Shown piece by piece: positions 15,366-24,318 of a stretch of DNA of 64,000 nt. The notes under the pieces are model-generated. The model searched no databases. It was not told the DNA's origin and saw only the letters and a program-made list of their open reading frames with translations. The translations under genes were made by a program, and so were the position numbers. Within the stretch, counting starts at the first letter, position 1, and the number at the start of each line of letters is the position of its first letter. The stretch is taken from the NCBI GenBank assembly GCA_964615905.1, contig CAZTUB010000002.1:434001-498000 (forward strand), in the 5' to 3' direction. Origin of the DNA: DATLMR01 sp964615905 (GTDB lineage: Bacteria > Acidobacteriota > Blastocatellia > UBA7656).

Positions 15366-17769
15366 CCGTTCGGAGCGCGATCATCGGGTCTACCTTTGTG
15401 GCCCTGCGCGCGGGGAGATATGTAGCCGCGAGCGCTACGCCCGCGAGCAGAAGAGAGATGACGATAAAAGTTGTGGGGTCATTCGCGCCGACTTCAAAAA
15501 GCAAGCTCGTCATCACGCGAGTCAAGGCAAGCGCAGAGAGCACGCCCGTAGCGAGTCCCGCCAGAGTCAACAAAAGCCCCTGTCCTACGATAAGTTTCAA
15601 GACATCTTTCGGCTGCGCGCCAACCGCCATGCGAATACCGATCTCGTGCGTGCGCTGCGCGACCGTGTAAGAGATTACGGCGTATATGCCTACGGCTGCG
15701 AGCCCGACCGCGACAAGGGCGAATATTCCTAAAAGAAGTGTGTAGAGCCGTGGTTCGGCCACCTGATTGTCGAGCCTCTGCTCTATGGTTTCGGCTTTCG
15801 AGACGGGCAGGTTTTTGTTTACATCCCAGATCGCCTGTTGCACTGCGCTCTGCACTGTCAGCGGGTTCGGGCTGGCGCTTCGGACCACGAGCGCTGCAAA
15901 GAACCACGGTTCCTGCTCGAAGGGCACAAATATCTCCGGTCTTGTCGGCTTGTCCGGCTCGTCCTGTTTGATGTCGCTCACGACGCCGACAATCTCGCGC
16001 GACTTACGCGCTCCGAGATAACTGATTACGACCTTCTTTCCGAGCGGGTCTTCGCCTCCGAAATATTGGCTCGCCATCGTCTCGTTGATAATCGCGACGC
16101 CCGGCGTATCTGGCCTGTCGCGGTCATCAAATTCGCGCCCGGCGAGTAGCCCTGCTTTCAGCGTCCGGAAATATTCCGGGCTGATAGCGCTGTAACTCGC
16201 GTTTTGATCTCCGGTATCGAACGGGCGGTCTTCGATGTTGAAAGGGAAGACGAGCCCGCCAAAGGTCCAGAAACTCATAAACGAAACGGATTCGACACCG
16301 GGAGTTTGGGCGATCCTGTCTTGCACCTGCCGCGCAAAGAGCGCCCTGTTTTGTCGAGGCAGCGTCAGGCCCATCGTCATCAAGCCCTGCGGGTCATATC
16401 CATAATCGACTTTCTGCATTCTGATAAAGCTCTGTATAAGCAACCCTGACCCCGCGAGCAGAACCAGGGCAAGCGCGATCTCTGCGACCACAAGCGCGCT
16501 GCGCGTTCGCTGATGGCGCAGCCCTTCTGTGCCGCGACTGCCTTCTTTGAGCCATTCGCCAAAGGCGGCGCGGCTCGCCTGCCAGCCGGGGATGAGTCCG
16601 AAGATTATCCCTGTCAGAACCGAGATTCCGACGGTGAAGGCGAGCGCCGCTCCGTCAATTCGCACGTCGTCGCGCGCGTTGGTCAATGCGCTGTAGCTCC
16701 ATTCGAACGCGGGCAGCAGATTGAGCAGCGCCTTGAGCCCCCACCATGCCAACAACAGCCCGGCAGCGCCGCCCGCTATCGAAAGCATGACGCTTTCGAC
16801 GAGCTGTTGTTGAAGCAACTGTAACCGGCTCGCGCCGAGCGCAGCGCGTATGGCCATCTCCTTGCGCCGTGAGGTCGCGCGCGCGAGCAACAGGTTCGCG
16901 ATGTTTGCACAGGCGATAAGCAGCACAAAGACGACCGCGCCCATAAGGACCAGCAGGGCCAGCCTCCCGCCGCGAACAAGGTACTCGCGCCATGGCGTAA
17001 GCTTGACAGTCCAGTTCGTGTTGTCTTTCGGATGCGCGGCTTCAAGCTGCGCGGATATGGCTTTCATCTCGGCCTCGGCCGCTTCGCGCGGCTGGCCTTC
17101 TTTCAAACGCCCGACGGCGGAAAAATAGCGATTGGCGCGCAGCGTCATCTCGCCGCCGTCGCGCGCCAGGGGAACCCACGCTTCTGCGTGAGCGGGGAAT
17201 TTGAAATCCGGCGGCATAACTCCGATGACCGTCATCGCGCCGTCATCGGCTCTGATCGTCTGGCCGACGATAGCGGGGTCGCCTGAGAATCTGCGCTGCC
17301 ATAGCTTGTGGCTGAGCATAATCGCACGCGGCCCGTTCTGATACTGCTCCTCTGCGACGAACGAGCGGCCGAGCAGCGGATCGACGCCGAGCGTCTCAAA
17401 GAAGTTTATCGTCACTCGCGTGGCAGGGACCGATTCGGGCGGCTCTGTCGGAAAGCTTACGCCTGTGCCGGAGTATGTAGCGAGGTTCTCAAAAGATTGG
17501 CTCTGCTGCTGCCAGTCCCAGAAATCGGCCGGCGAGACTCCGCTGGTTTGTCCCTTTCCGCTCGATGGGTTTATCGATTCGATTGCGACAAGGCGCGCGG
17601 GGTCTTTATAGGCGAGCGGGCGAAGCAGAACCGTATTGACCACGCTGAAAATCGCCGTATTTGCGCCGATTCCCAGGGCAAGCGTTATCACGGCGACCAC
17701 GGTGAAACCGGGCCGCTTCACAAGCATGCGAAAGCTGTACTGGATGTCTTGTGGCAGGGTTCTTAACAC
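15361..17769 (-). CDS. ADOP-type ABC transporter permease (MacB/FtsX family)
   Basis: 802 residues, GTG start at 17769 behind AAGGGAG. It has the acidobacterial duplicated orphan permease layout: N-terminal segment LPQDIQYSFRMLVKRPGFT, TM1 (about 22-42), MacB periplasmic domain (about 60-240), three-TM FtsX core (about 270-400), then a second periplasmic domain and FtsX core (about 430-790), ending in YLPARRATKVDPMIALRTE. Family knowledge: MacB-like permeases act mechanically on periplasmic substrates; ADOP genes often lack an adjacent ATPase gene, as here. Substrate unknown. It is divergent from pyrF. Confidence 0.93.
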   Translation of the reverse strand: MLRTLPQDIQYSFRMLVKRPGFTVVAVITLALGIGANTAIFSVVNTVLLRPLAYKDPARLVAIESINPSSGKGQTSGVSPADFWDWQQQSQSFENLATYSGTGVSFPTEPPESVPATRVTINFFETLGVDPLLGRSFVAEEQYQNGPRAIMLSHKLWQRRFSGDPAIVGQTIRADDGAMTVIGVMPPDFKFPAHAEAWVPLARDGGEMTLRANRYFSAVGRLKEGQPREAAEAEMKAISAQLEAAHPKDNTNWTVKLTPWREYLVRGGRLALLVLMGAVVFVLLIACANIANLLLARATSRRKEMAIRAALGASRLQLLQQQLVESVMLSIAGGAAGLLLAWWGLKALLNLLPAFEWSYSALTNARDDVRIDGAALAFTVGISVLTGIIFGLIPGWQASRAAFGEWLKEGSRGTEGLRHQRTRSALVVAEIALALVLLAGSGLLIQSFIRMQKVDYGYDPQGLMTMGLTLPRQNRALFARQVQDRIAQTPGVESVSFMSFWTFGGLVFPFNIEDRPFDTGDQNASYSAISPEYFRTLKAGLLAGREFDDRDRPDTPGVAIINETMASQYFGGEDPLGKKVVISYLGARKSREIVGVVSDIKQDEPDKPTRPEIFVPFEQEPWFFAALVVRSASPNPLTVQSAVQQAIWDVNKNLPVSKAETIEQRLDNQVAEPRLYTLLLGIFALVAVGLAAVGIYAVISYTVAQRTHEIGIRMAVGAQPKDVLKLIVGQGLLLTLAGLATGVLSALALTRVMTSLLFEVGANDPTTFIVISLLLAGVALAATYLPARRATKVDPMIALRTE

Positions 17770-17889
17770 GGTGGCTCCCTTCGTTTATAGCGGTACGTTC
17801 TTTTAAGAGCTGGTGCCGGTATGACGCGAGAAGCGGAAAAGGTGTTAACAGACTGGCCATACGAAGCCGGGAACTGGTTGAATAAGAGT

Positions 17890-18654
17890 ATGACTTTTTC
17901 ACCCACAAGACTGAGCGTAAAAGACCGGCTCGTCGTCGCGCTCGACGTGGCTGATCGCGCGAGCGCGTTGCGGTTGATCGAGCGATTGAGCGGGGCGGTC
18001 GGGATGTTTAAGATCGGGCTGCAGCTTTTTACCGCCGAAGGCGCGAGCTTTGTGCGCGAAGTGACGGCGTCAGGCGAGCGCGTCTTTCTGGACCTCAAGT
18101 ATCACGACATACCGAACACGGTGGCGGGCGCTGCGGGCTCGGCTCTCTCGCTCGGAGTTTCTATCTTCAACGTTCACACGCTCGGCGGCGTGGAGATGAT
18201 GCGCGCTGCCGCACGCAGCGTGCGCGGAGACAAGACCGGGTCGGGCATATCTACTTCCGGGTTTTTGGGCTCGCGCCCGCTCGTGCTCGGAGTGACGGTG
18301 CTGACAAGCATGGATGAAACCGATCTGGCCGAGGTTGGAATAAATTCCGGCGTGGGTGATGCGGTCATCGCGCTTGCGCGGCTTGCGCGCGAGGCAGGGC
18401 TTGACGGCGTGGTCGCGTCCCCGCGAGAGATTCGGTTGATTCGCGAGCGGGTGGCGGAGCGAGAATTTGTGATCCTGACGCCGGGCATCCGTCCCGCCTG
18501 GTCTACGACAGACGACCAGAAACGGATAGCGACCCCTGAGCGGGCTATCCGCGACGGCGCGGATTTTCTGGTCATTGGCCGGGCCATCACCTCAAACGAC
18601 GACCCGCGCGCAGCCGCCGAGCGCATACTGGAAGAGATCGACCGGGCGGTTTGA
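17890..18654 (+). CDS. pyrF: Orotidine 5'-phosphate decarboxylase
   Basis: 254 residues from ATG 17890, which puts the start just before the first strand (RLVVALDV); an in-frame ATG at 17821 is possible. The catalytic DxKxxD motif is present in FLDLKYHDIPNTV (about residue 62-74), and the phosphate-binding segment ILTPGIRP with GADFLVIGRAIT near the end. It makes UMP, the last step of the pathway that includes pyrK and pyrD in this window. The alpha/beta hydrolase gene starts 11 nt after its stop, so the two are probably co-transcribed. Confidence 0.95.
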   Translation: MTFSPTRLSVKDRLVVALDVADRASALRLIERLSGAVGMFKIGLQLFTAEGASFVREVTASGERVFLDLKYHDIPNTVAGAAGSALSLGVSIFNVHTLGGVEMMRAAARSVRGDKTGSGISTSGFLGSRPLVLGVTVLTSMDETDLAEVGINSGVGDAVIALARLAREAGLDGVVASPREIRLIRERVAEREFVILTPGIRPAWSTTDDQKRIATPERAIRDGADFLVIGRAITSNDDPRAAAERILEEIDRAV

Positions 18655-18665
18655 AGGATTGATTG

Positions 18666-19415
18666 ATGACGGCTGACTCGTTGCACTACAAGGTCGAAGG
18701 CTCAGGGCCGCTGCTTTTATACATCGCAGGCATGGACGGAACGGGCGAGCTGTTCTTCAAGCAATCGAGTGGGCTAGCATCATCTTACCGCGTGGTGACG
18801 TATCGCCAGCGCGACAGGGGCCGGTTCACTTACAGCGATCTTGCGGACGACTGCGCCGCCATAGTGCGCAATCTGGGCGAGCGGCAGGCGACAGTTGTCG
18901 CGGAGTCTTTTGGCGGCGCGGTGGCATTCACGTTCGCGCTCCGACACCCTGAGATGGTCGAGCGGCTGGTGATAATCAATTCGTTCGCCCGCTTTCGCAA
19001 CCGCTTGCTTATTAGGGCCGCCACGCGAATCGCTCCCGTGATGCCTTTAAAGCTCTCCTTGTCTTTGCGACTGGCGGCCAACGCTTTGGGTCTATTCGTT
19101 GACGGAGTAAAGGGCGAGGACCGTCGCCGCTTCTTTGAGGTGATACGCACGGTGGACCGCGAAGGCTACGCGCAAAGGCTGCGGTTGATTGCCGACCTCG
19201 ACCTTGAAGAGAGGCTGACCGAGATTCAAGCTCCGACGCTTTTCGTCGCCGGGGACAAAGACTTGCTCATACGCTCGGTTAAAGAAGCTAACAGCATGGC
19301 CGCACGTATGCCGAACGCTTCAATCAAAGTCGTCGCGGGCGCGGGCCACGCTTGCCTGCTTGGCGACAAACTGAGGCTGGCAGAACTTCTTGGGGAAGTG
19401 ACAAGTGACAAGTGA
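18666..19415 (+). CDS. Alpha/beta hydrolase
   Basis: 249 residues; ATG 18666 close behind GAAGGA. The fold is clear: oxyanion segment IAGMDGTGE, nucleophile elbow AESFGGA (Ser about 81), acid in VAGDKDLL (about 209) and His in GAGHACLL (about 238). Substrate cannot be assigned. Notably, the final residues VTSDK and the TGA stop are encoded by the GTGACAA heptamers of palindrome copy 3, suggesting the repeat arrived in or trimmed the 3' end of the gene. Confidence 0.87.
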   Translation: MTADSLHYKVEGSGPLLLYIAGMDGTGELFFKQSSGLASSYRVVTYRQRDRGRFTYSDLADDCAAIVRNLGERQATVVAESFGGAVAFTFALRHPEMVERLVIINSFARFRNRLLIRAATRIAPVMPLKLSLSLRLAANALGLFVDGVKGEDRRRFFEVIRTVDREGYAQRLRLIADLDLEERLTEIQAPTLFVAGDKDLLIRSVKEANSMAARMPNASIKVVAGAGHACLLGDKLRLAELLGEVTSDK

Positions 19416-19477
19416 CAAGAGGGAGGAACCGATCAAACTCCGCTCCCGTCTTTCTTGTCACTTGTCACTGTTTACTT
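19397..19477. repeat. Heptamer palindrome, copy 3 (between convergent genes)
   Basis: Arms AGTGACAAGTGACAAG (19404-19419) and its exact complement (19454-19469), with further GGGAG/CTCCC pairing in the loop and the TGTTTACTT cap on the right. The left arm encodes the stop of the alpha/beta hydrolase; the right arm encodes the stop of the convergent secreted protein gene. The position is ideal for a bidirectional terminator. Confidence 0.9.
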
Positions 19478-19923
19478 TCCCCGCCGCGTTGCCAAACGGT
19501 GCCGTCCGCGTACTCCACTTTTAGAATGCTTATCGCGTTGAGCCGGAAGTTTTCTATCAAGGCTTTTAGGTATTTGTCCGCTCGGCTTGTAAGCTTTCGC
19601 TTTTCGCCGGGCTTGATCTTTGCGTCGTCGTTGCGAAAGGTCAGGCGAATATCTTTGCTGTACGCCGGGGCAACTTTCGACGGAACGTAGTCCCACTCGA
19701 TTGCGGCAATCTCTTTGCTGCCCGTGTTCTCGACGTTGATCGTATAAGAAGCCGCCCCTTTCTTGTCAGGGCCAAAAGCCGACAACCCCGACACAAAGAG
19801 GTCGGGCGCATTTCTTGCCGCCATCTGCTCCGGCGTGTAGTTGGGCGTCGCCTGCTGATCGGCCTGAGTACGGGCAGGCAGGCCGACCGCTAAAATCATT
19901 ATTAAGATTACTACCGCTTTCAT
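19465..19923 (-). CDS. Secreted protein of unknown function
   Basis: 152 residues; ATG 19923 behind GGAGG, chosen over an upstream in-frame start. A signal peptide is evident (MKAVVILIMILAVGLPARTQA). The mature part resembles a single Ig-like or DUF-type beta-sandwich (YTINVENTGSKEIAAIEWDY, LTFRNDDAKIKPGEKRKLT). No catalytic motif is visible and I do not recognise the family. The last codons ESKQ and the stop come from palindrome copy 3. Confidence 0.75.
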   Translation of the reverse strand: MKAVVILIMILAVGLPARTQADQQATPNYTPEQMAARNAPDLFVSGLSAFGPDKKGAASYTINVENTGSKEIAAIEWDYVPSKVAPAYSKDIRLTFRNDDAKIKPGEKRKLTSRADKYLKALIENFRLNAISILKVEYADGTVWQRGGESKQ

Positions 19924-20025
19924 CACTTCCTCCGCAACCACTCTCAAAGCAACTTCCACACGGTTAATTTACAACGAAGGTGTGGCAGGTTGCCATAGCC
20001 GCCGACGTAGCCGAGGGCCGTTACC

Positions 20026-20054
20026 TTGACACTGCCAGGGGCGGGTTATATGCT
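20026..20054 (+). promoter_or_regulatory. Probable sigma-70 promoter of glnA
   Basis: Perfect TTGACA (20026-20031), 17-nt spacer, TATGCT (20049-20054). It lies about 70 nt upstream of the glnA start. Confidence 0.5.
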
Positions 20055-20121
20055 CAAACGTTGGAATGTTGCACTCTTTTCCAAGACATTGAACGTAATA
20101 AAAAGGGAGGGATTAGCCTTA

Positions 20122-21531
20122 ATGGACCCTAAGACAGTGCTGCGATTTGCAGTTGACGAGCAGGTTAAATTCGTTGACCTGAGATTCACCGACCTGCCTG
20201 GTGCGGGGCATCACCTGACGATACCGATAAACCAGCTCAAGGAAGATTCGTTCGAGTCAGGCATAGGCTTTGACGCTTCGAGCCTTCGCGGATGGGCCAC
20301 GATAAACGAGTCGGACATGCTGCTAATCCCTGAAGCCGACCGGTTCTGGATCGACCCTTTTTATGAAGAGCCGACGCTTTGCATGTTTGCAAACGCCGTC
20401 GACCCCATGACGAAAGAAGGCTACGAGCTTGACCCGCGCTCTGTCGCTGCTCGCGCAGAAAGCTACCTGCGCTTTACAGGCATAGCCGATTACTGTTACT
20501 TCGGGCCGGAGGCCGAGTTCTTTGTCTTCGATTCGGTCAGCTATCACAACGAAATCAACAGCGCAGGTTACACATTCGATTCGGGCGAGGGGCTCTGGAA
20601 CAGCGGGCGCACGGGCGATAACCTGGGCTACCGCATACGCACCAAGGAAGGGTACGTGCCGCTGCCGCCCGTCGATTCGCTTCACGATCTGCGCTCAGAC
20701 ATCGTGCAGAATCTACAGGCGGTCGGCATAGAGCCTGAGATGCACCACCACGAAGTTGCGAGCGGCGGCCAGTGCGAGATAGATTTCAGGTTTTCGACTC
20801 TGCTCGGAACAGCCGACAACGTCCAGTTGTTCAAGTACGTCGTCAAGAACACCGCTTTTTATTACGGCAAGGCGGCGACCTTCATGCCAAAGCCTATGTT
20901 CGGCGACAACGGCAGCGGCATGCACTGTCACCAGAGCCTGTGGAAAGGCGAAAAGCCCCTGTTTGCGGGCGACAAGTACGCGGGACTCTCCGAGATGGCG
21001 CTCCACTACGCGGGCGGCATACTCAAACACGCCGCCGCCATCGCAGCCTTCGCCGCCCCGACCACCAACAGCTACAAGCGGCTCGTGCCCGGTTATGAAG
21101 CGCCCGTCAACCTCGCATACTCGCGGCGCAACCGGTCGGCCGCGATTCGCATACCGATGTACTCGCAGTCGGCGGGCGCGAAGCGGCTTGAGATTCGTTT
21201 CCCGGACCCTTCGTGCAACCCGTACATAGCCTTTGCGGCGATGCTGATGGCGGGCCTCGACGGCATACAAAACAGGATCGATCCGGGCGAGCCGCTCGAT
21301 AAAGACATCTACGACCTTTCGCCTGAAGAACTCAAAGATGTGCCGACGTTGCCGGGCTCGCTCGACCGCGCGCTCGACGCGCTCGAAGCAGACCGCGAGT
21401 TCCTGCTCAAAGGCGATGTCTTTACGGAGCGGTTGATTGAGCGGTGGATCAGCTACAAACGCGAAAAAGAGGTCGACCCGATTCGCATGCGGCCTCACCC
21501 GCTCGAATTTCAGATGTACTTTGACGTGTGA
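20122..21531 (+). CDS. glnA: Glutamine synthetase, type I
   Basis: 469 residues, the usual GSI-beta length, from ATG 20122 behind AAGGGAGGG. Visible motifs: the beta-grasp start FVDLRFTDLPG, the latch ASSLRGW, active-site GPEAEFFVFD, MHHHEVASGGQCEIDF, ATP-binding MFGDNGSGMHCHQSLW and RRNRSAAIRIP. The tyrosine in KDIYDLSPEE matches the adenylylation site of GSI-beta enzymes, so covalent control by a GlnE homologue is expected (none in window). It makes glutamine from glutamate and ammonia. A single-gene unit with its own promoter. Confidence 0.97.
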   Translation: MDPKTVLRFAVDEQVKFVDLRFTDLPGAGHHLTIPINQLKEDSFESGIGFDASSLRGWATINESDMLLIPEADRFWIDPFYEEPTLCMFANAVDPMTKEGYELDPRSVAARAESYLRFTGIADYCYFGPEAEFFVFDSVSYHNEINSAGYTFDSGEGLWNSGRTGDNLGYRIRTKEGYVPLPPVDSLHDLRSDIVQNLQAVGIEPEMHHHEVASGGQCEIDFRFSTLLGTADNVQLFKYVVKNTAFYYGKAATFMPKPMFGDNGSGMHCHQSLWKGEKPLFAGDKYAGLSEMALHYAGGILKHAAAIAAFAAPTTNSYKRLVPGYEAPVNLAYSRRNRSAAIRIPMYSQSAGAKRLEIRFPDPSCNPYIAFAAMLMAGLDGIQNRIDPGEPLDKDIYDLSPEELKDVPTLPGSLDRALDALEADREFLLKGDVFTERLIERWISYKREKEVDPIRMRPHPLEFQMYFDV

Positions 21532-21570
21532 CACGGAGAGCGCAGGCTTGCCGTGGCGGGAGCGAATGTG

Positions 21571-22095
21571 ATGTATAAAAGCTCGCGTTTCCCGGTTCTT
21601 CAATCACTGTTCGTTTTGCTGTTTATAGCGGCGATCTCGTCATCGGCTCGCGCGGCTGATGATAAGAAACCGAAAGTGACCCTGAAGCGCGTCACGGTCA
21701 ACCGAGTTGACCTGCCAAAGCAGACCGCCGAAGCAACCGTCTCTGTCGAGGTAGACAACCCCGGTTCGGCTTTCAAGATCAAGGACGTTCATTACCGGCT
21801 GAAACTCAATGACCGGCAGGTCGCTGAAGGGAGACATAAAAACGAGATCAAGGTGGCCGCCGCCTCTCGAACGCAGATTGACGTTCCCATAACGGTAGAC
21901 CTGCGGGCAATCCCCGGAGTGACCTGGGCGACGATCTCCGAAGGGTTCGTCATCAGCTACGTGCTCGATACGGAATTCACAGTGCCTGTCTTCGCCTTCT
22001 TCAATCACAAGGTGAAGACATCGTTCGCGGGGGACCTGCCTCTTAGCTCGTTGATGTCCACGCTGCCCGGAAGTATAAAAGATTTCCTGAAGTAA
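21571..22095 (+). CDS. Secreted LEA14/WHy-like protein
   Basis: 174 residues from ATG 21571 (an in-frame GTG lies 18 nt upstream). Signal peptide about 1-27 (FVLLFIAAISSSARA). The mature region has the LEA type 2/water-stress-hypersensitive pattern: VTLKRVTVNRVDLPKQTAEA, VEVDNPGSAFKIKDVHYRL, VPITVDLRAIPG. Family knowledge: single beta-sandwich domains, some linked to desiccation or hypersensitive response; function here is unknown. It lies 39 nt after glnA and 12 nt before a DinB-like gene. Confidence 0.72.
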   Translation: MYKSSRFPVLQSLFVLLFIAAISSSARAADDKKPKVTLKRVTVNRVDLPKQTAEATVSVEVDNPGSAFKIKDVHYRLKLNDRQVAEGRHKNEIKVAAASRTQIDVPITVDLRAIPGVTWATISEGFVISYVLDTEFTVPVFAFFNHKVKTSFAGDLPLSSLMSTLPGSIKDFLK

Positions 22096-22107
22096 CACGC
22101 CATAAGT

Positions 22108-22620
22108 ATGACGCTTGCCGCGCTCATCCTCGAAAAGCTGTGCCAACAGGTTGAACTGACGGACCGTCTCGTCTCGCTCGTGCCTGAAGAGAGGCTGGAG
22201 TGGCGGCCCGTTGCCGACTCGTTTCGCGTCTGTGACCTGCTCGGCCACCTGCTCGAATCTCTCGCGGGGTTTGCGGCGGTGCTTTACGCGCTCTACCCTG
22301 ACAGGCTGGCTCATCTCTTAGCATTGCGCGACAGGGAGGTAAACCATTGCTGTCAAGCGGAAGAGGCGCGAGCGGCAATGAGCGACTATCTTGAGCATAT
22401 CGAGCAGGGCTTCGCACACCTTTCCGACGAAGACCTCTCGCGGCGGCTGCCGACGGTCTTTGCTCCCGAAGGCGAAGCGTGCCTGACCTTGCTGCTCAAC
22501 AACCTCGAACACTTCATAAACCACAAACACCAGTTGTTCTTTTACCTCAAGCTGCTCGCCGTCCCTGTCGCCACCCCCGACCTCTACCGGATAAGGACAG
22601 GGCTGAGCGATGAGAAGTGA
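22108..22620 (+). CDS. DinB/YfiT-like protein
   Basis: 170 residues. The DinB four-helix pattern is clear: an N-terminal helix ending WRPVADSFRVCDLLGHLLES, a middle helix YLEHIEQGF, and the C-terminal metal-ligand stretch INHKHQLFFYL. The three metal histidines of the fold are represented by GHLLE and NHKH. Family knowledge: metal-dependent enzymes including thiol S-transferases; the substrate is not predictable. It follows the LEA-like gene closely and converges with the membrane-protein gene 22636-24309. Confidence 0.78.
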   Translation: MTLAALILEKLCQQVELTDRLVSLVPEERLEWRPVADSFRVCDLLGHLLESLAGFAAVLYALYPDRLAHLLALRDREVNHCCQAEEARAAMSDYLEHIEQGFAHLSDEDLSRRLPTVFAPEGEACLTLLLNNLEHFINHKHQLFFYLKLLAVPVATPDLYRIRTGLSDEK

Positions 22621-22635
22621 GCGGCTGCCGGTAGC

Positions 22636-24309
22636 CTATTTTTTTGTGGCGTTGACTATCGCGTCGCGCGTCACCTCTGCGCTGAAACCCCAGATGAACA
22701 GCGCGAGGTAGTCGTAGAAGCCGTCGTCGCCGAATGTCGCCCCGCTCGTCACATACAGAGTCTCGAACCCGAGCAGGATCAGTAAAACCAGCAGGAGAAA
22801 AAAGACTAATGGGCGCAAGAACCTGAATCGGTCCGAAGGGCTGACAAATTTTACGCCCGACAGCACCGAGACAAGGGCCGAGGTGCGGACCTGTTTGGGA
22901 GCGGGTCTCTCGATATCGAGTCGTGTCAGCTCATCGCCGCTCTTCTTCATCCACTTTATCACGTTGCTGAAAACATCAGTCACGCCGCCTCCCATCGAGG
23001 CGTCTTGCAGGAAAGCCAATATCCTGGTCTCGACCTCATCGCGCAGGGCGAGCGCTTCAGCCGTCTTGTCCTTGAGGGCGTTCTGGCGCGATTCATCTAT
23101 CTTTGGCATCATCTCCCGTTTAAGGCCGTCCAGTTTTGGGTTTTCAAGCGCGGCTTCGAGAGTCTCCAGGCTTGCAAGAAAGTCTATGAGCGTATCGACC
23201 TTTTGTATCTCCTTCGCGACATCTTCCTCAGTATCGGTAGGAGACTCGATGGCTGTTTGGATGGACTTCAACCGGTTTCGGGTGCCGACCTGAGCAGAAA
23301 TGTTCTTTAAGTTTTCGGCCTTTCGCGCCAACTGTTGGAGGCGAGGCAACAGGCGCGCTTCCTTTACCGCCTGCGGCGTATCGGTCTTCCGCAAAATCAT
23401 GCCTGCGAATATGCCCGCTATGATCGTCAGCAGCACGAAGAAGGGGCCGGACCTAACGCTCAGGTTGATAGGGGTTTCCAGTGCGGTGGTCGCCAACTCG
23501 TTCGTCGGGTCTTTTGCTTTTAGCTGCAACTTGCCTTTGTAGCTGTCAGGCGAAAGTTGATTCAGGTCTGTCACCTTCAGGCTCAAGGTGGCCCCAGGCC
23601 CGGTCGGCAGCTTGTCTCCTCCTTGAACCTGAATCTGGCCGGAGCCTAAAGCGTCGCCTCGCTTATCACCGAACAGGAAAACGCTCTTTGAAACTACAGC
23701 CGCCTCAAAAGGCGACTGGTTGTCAATCGGTACGGGCCACTCGTCGTGGGTCATCTCATACGGCAGCAGAAGCTTCGCCAGCAATCTGTCGATGCCGGGC
23801 ACCTGATAATGTACCGCCTTTAAATTCATAGGGGTGACTGTATAGGCGATCAGCGGCTTTTGACTTACGTTCACTTCAAGCGGGATAGGAGTTTGGTCAC
23901 TGTCAACAAGGAATATAAGCTCGCCCTCGTAAGTTCCCGGCTGTGGGATGGCTTTTACGGTGATCGTCACTTGCTGCTTGCGCTCGGTATTTACGGCGAT
24001 AGAGGTAACTTCGATATTGGTCGGTTGAATCTTTATCTGATTATTGCCCTTGAGCGTAAGCTCTTTCGGCAAGACGCTCGCTTCTGCCACCGCCTTGCTC
24101 AAAGTAAAGCGGGCCAGGCCTGCGACCGAATTTGTCTGCGCGTCGATCACGCCATGTATAACTATCTTCGGCGCTTCAAAGATGATTTTTGAAGCTGTGG
24201 CGGGCTTGTTGCGAGTGGGGGGCTTATTCGCTGCGGCGGCTGTGAGAGTAGCAGCCGCAAAGCATGCGCATAATACAATCAGCGCCGTGGCGCGTATCCT
24301 ATAGTGCAT
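22636..24309 (-). CDS. Membrane protein coupled to a CHAT protease gene
   Basis: 557 residues, ATG 24309 with AGGAG. Signal peptide (about 1-27); exported beta-rich region (about 40-285) with two Ig-like-looking segments; TM1 about 287-306; a long charged helical cytoplasmic region (about 310-495); TM2 about 498-520; TM3 about 531-545; short basic tail. I do not recognise the family. Its ribosome site overlaps the TAG stop of the upstream CHAT gene (9-nt gap), so the two are translated together. The cytoplasmic helical region is the natural place for a CHAT protein to bind or cut. It could be a membrane effector or an anchor; that is inference. Confidence 0.75.
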   Translation of the reverse strand: MHYRIRATALIVLCACFAAATLTAAAANKPPTRNKPATASKIIFEAPKIVIHGVIDAQTNSVAGLARFTLSKAVAEASVLPKELTLKGNNQIKIQPTNIEVTSIAVNTERKQQVTITVKAIPQPGTYEGELIFLVDSDQTPIPLEVNVSQKPLIAYTVTPMNLKAVHYQVPGIDRLLAKLLLPYEMTHDEWPVPIDNQSPFEAAVVSKSVFLFGDKRGDALGSGQIQVQGGDKLPTGPGATLSLKVTDLNQLSPDSYKGKLQLKAKDPTNELATTALETPINLSVRSGPFFVLLTIIAGIFAGMILRKTDTPQAVKEARLLPRLQQLARKAENLKNISAQVGTRNRLKSIQTAIESPTDTEEDVAKEIQKVDTLIDFLASLETLEAALENPKLDGLKREMMPKIDESRQNALKDKTAEALALRDEVETRILAFLQDASMGGGVTDVFSNVIKWMKKSGDELTRLDIERPAPKQVRTSALVSVLSGVKFVSPSDRFRFLRPLVFFLLLVLLILLGFETLYVTSGATFGDDGFYDYLALFIWGFSAEVTRDAIVNATKK

Positions 24310-24318
24310 GGCGTTCTC

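Noticed and set aside
20062..20078. Sigma-54 promoter before glnA (TTGGAATGTTGCAC)
   Set aside because: The GG and GC elements are only 6 nt apart instead of 10; a sigma-70 promoter with a perfect -35 box lies just upstream.
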